This document shows positions 63,397 to 64,000 of a DNA stretch of 64,000 nt, in pieces. The first letter of the stretch is position 1. Every line of letters starts with the position of its first letter. Both the position numbers and the translations under genes were made by a program. The notes below the pieces were generated by a model. The model did no database searches. It was not told where the DNA came from and saw nothing but the letters and a program-made list of their open reading frames with translations. The DNA comes from Kibdelosporangium aridum (GTDB taxonomy: Bacteria > Actinomycetota > Actinomycetes > Mycobacteriales > Pseudonocardiaceae), in NCBI RefSeq assembly GCF_900176515.1, contig NZ_FWXV01000001.1:2080699-2144698 (forward strand). Reading direction: 5' to 3'.

Positions 63397-64000
63397 ACCG
63401 CCACCGCCTGCCGAGGGCTCAGCCGACGCAGCAGCGCCGCGCACTGCCAGCCGAACCGGCCGCCGAGGGCTCCGAACGCGGTGACGACCACGATGTTCAG
63501 CAGGGCGTTGCCCGGGAAGTCATCGAGAAAGCTCATGGTCACCGCGGCTATCAACCCGGCGGCAGCACCCAACCACGTCATGGCGACCTGCGGCGCGATC
63601 TCACGTTGTTTGGCGATCCGGACGGCACCCGCGCCGAGCAGGGCAAGGATCGGGAAGATCAGCGGCATCGCCAGAGCGACCATCGGTACGCCCAGTGCGT
63701 TGTCACGGATCGGCTGGTCGATTCCGTCGGCGTACAGCTGGGTCGCCCACGGCGGGAACAGGAACGAGGCAGCGTGCAACGCCGCATACGCCAGGCCCAG
63801 CGCTGCCATCCACCAGGCGCTGCGCGTCACACCGGCCATGACCGACAACGTCCATGCCGCGATCGCGGCACCGGTGATCGCGGACAACTTGATGCCGAAC
63901 ACCGAACCGTCGAGCAGGATCGAGCTCGCGGCGACGCCGCCCGCACCCGCCAACGCCAGCCCCCACAGACCTGACCGGGTCTCCCGCAACGCCGCGAACG
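63393..64000 (-). CDS. Polytopic membrane protein, 5' end beyond the window
   Basis: About 200 residues visible. The frame is open to the window edge (…FAALRETRSGLWG), so the true start may lie outside; a TTG at 63989 is a possible internal start. Four or five hydrophobic segments (ALAGAGGVAASSILL, ALGLAYAALHAASFLF, VALAMPLIFPILALLG, WLGAAAGLIAAVTM) suggest an integral membrane protein. It is coupled by ATGA to the next gene in the two-component operon. No family recognised. Confidence 0.65.
   Translation of the reverse strand, partial: FAALRETRSGLWGLALAGAGGVAASSILLDGSVFGIKLSAITGAAIAAWTLSVMAGVTRSAWWMAALGLAYAALHAASFLFPPWATQLYADGIDQPIRDNALGVPMVALAMPLIFPILALLGAGAVRIAKQREIAPQVAMTWLGAAAGLIAAVTMSFLDDFPGNALLNIVVVTAFGALGGRFGWQCAALLRRLSPRQAVAV

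Noticed and set aside
1..64000. CRISPR arrays, tRNA or rRNA genes
   Set aside because: No regularly spaced repeats, no cloverleaf-like or rRNA-like sequences were recognised by eye.

Overview
The window looks like chromosomal DNA of a high-GC filamentous actinomycete, most likely Pseudonocardiales-like (Kibdelosporangium, Amycolatopsis or Lentzea type). This is inferred from strong G/C third-position bias, many GTG starts, rare in-frame TTA codons confined to regulatory and P450 genes, SARP/AfsR-type regulators, large STAND NTPases, mycothiol-type enzymes and CGNR regulators. No rRNA, tRNA, CRISPR array, replication origin or intact insertion sequence was recognised.

Layout. 0-9.4 kb: a partial DUF4132-like gene, a secreted S1 protease, a secreted BNR-4 protein, small housekeeping-type proteins, an eroded IS5-type transposase, an ADP-ribosylglycohydrolase, an HD hydrolase and a bacterial PH protein. 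9.4-12.3 kb: flavin oxidoreductase, MFS efflux pump and a small membrane protein. 12.5-17.7 kb: a TPR-like protein, a three-gene XRE / ImmA-IrrE / MAB_1171c-type membrane protein cassette, a decayed AMP-binding gene, and an XRE regulator tail-to-tail with a tiny membrane peptide. 18-25 kb: two large STAND (NB-ARC/TPR) regulators, one with an N-terminal SARP module, flank a divergent two-gene unit (a TagF-like GT-B protein and an ATGA-coupled small protein).

25-38 kb: STAS antagonist, two CGNR regulators, a methyltransferase, a GlxA-type regulator with a divergent cupin, a frameshifted beta-helix lipoprotein, AI-2E permease, PdxH-like plus maleylpyruvate-isomerase-like pair, an Nramp-like transporter, an AraC regulator with a secreted CBM-tagged intradiol dioxygenase, and an acyl-CoA oxidase. 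38.3-42 kb: a copper locus (secreted His-rich protein, CopA P-type ATPase, CsoR) with a perfect CsoR-like palindrome and a 22-bp element shared by two of its upstream regions.

42-47.7 kb: secreted OB-fold-like protein and trypsin-like protease; a YdeI / VOC / histidine phosphatase group with unusual intergenic hairpins; and a YciI + ECF42 sigma pair in which the sigma factor is fused to a truncated tyrosine-recombinase-like domain. A perfect 13-bp dyad lies upstream. 47.7-54 kb: sulfotransferase-like protein, two ABC exporters, a small SARP and a cytochrome P450. 54-57.6 kb: a small gene followed by a large NACHT-LRR protein resembling bacterial NLR-like antiphage proteins. 57.6-64 kb: a multimodular secreted GH87-like alpha-1,3-glucanase and a two-component system with two coupled membrane proteins at the window edge.

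Most convergent pairs end in clean hairpins or overlap by 4-38 bp, so the region is compact. The best candidates for undescribed biology are the ECF42-integrase fusion, the NACHT-LRR gene with its small partner, and the STAND/TagF-like locus.
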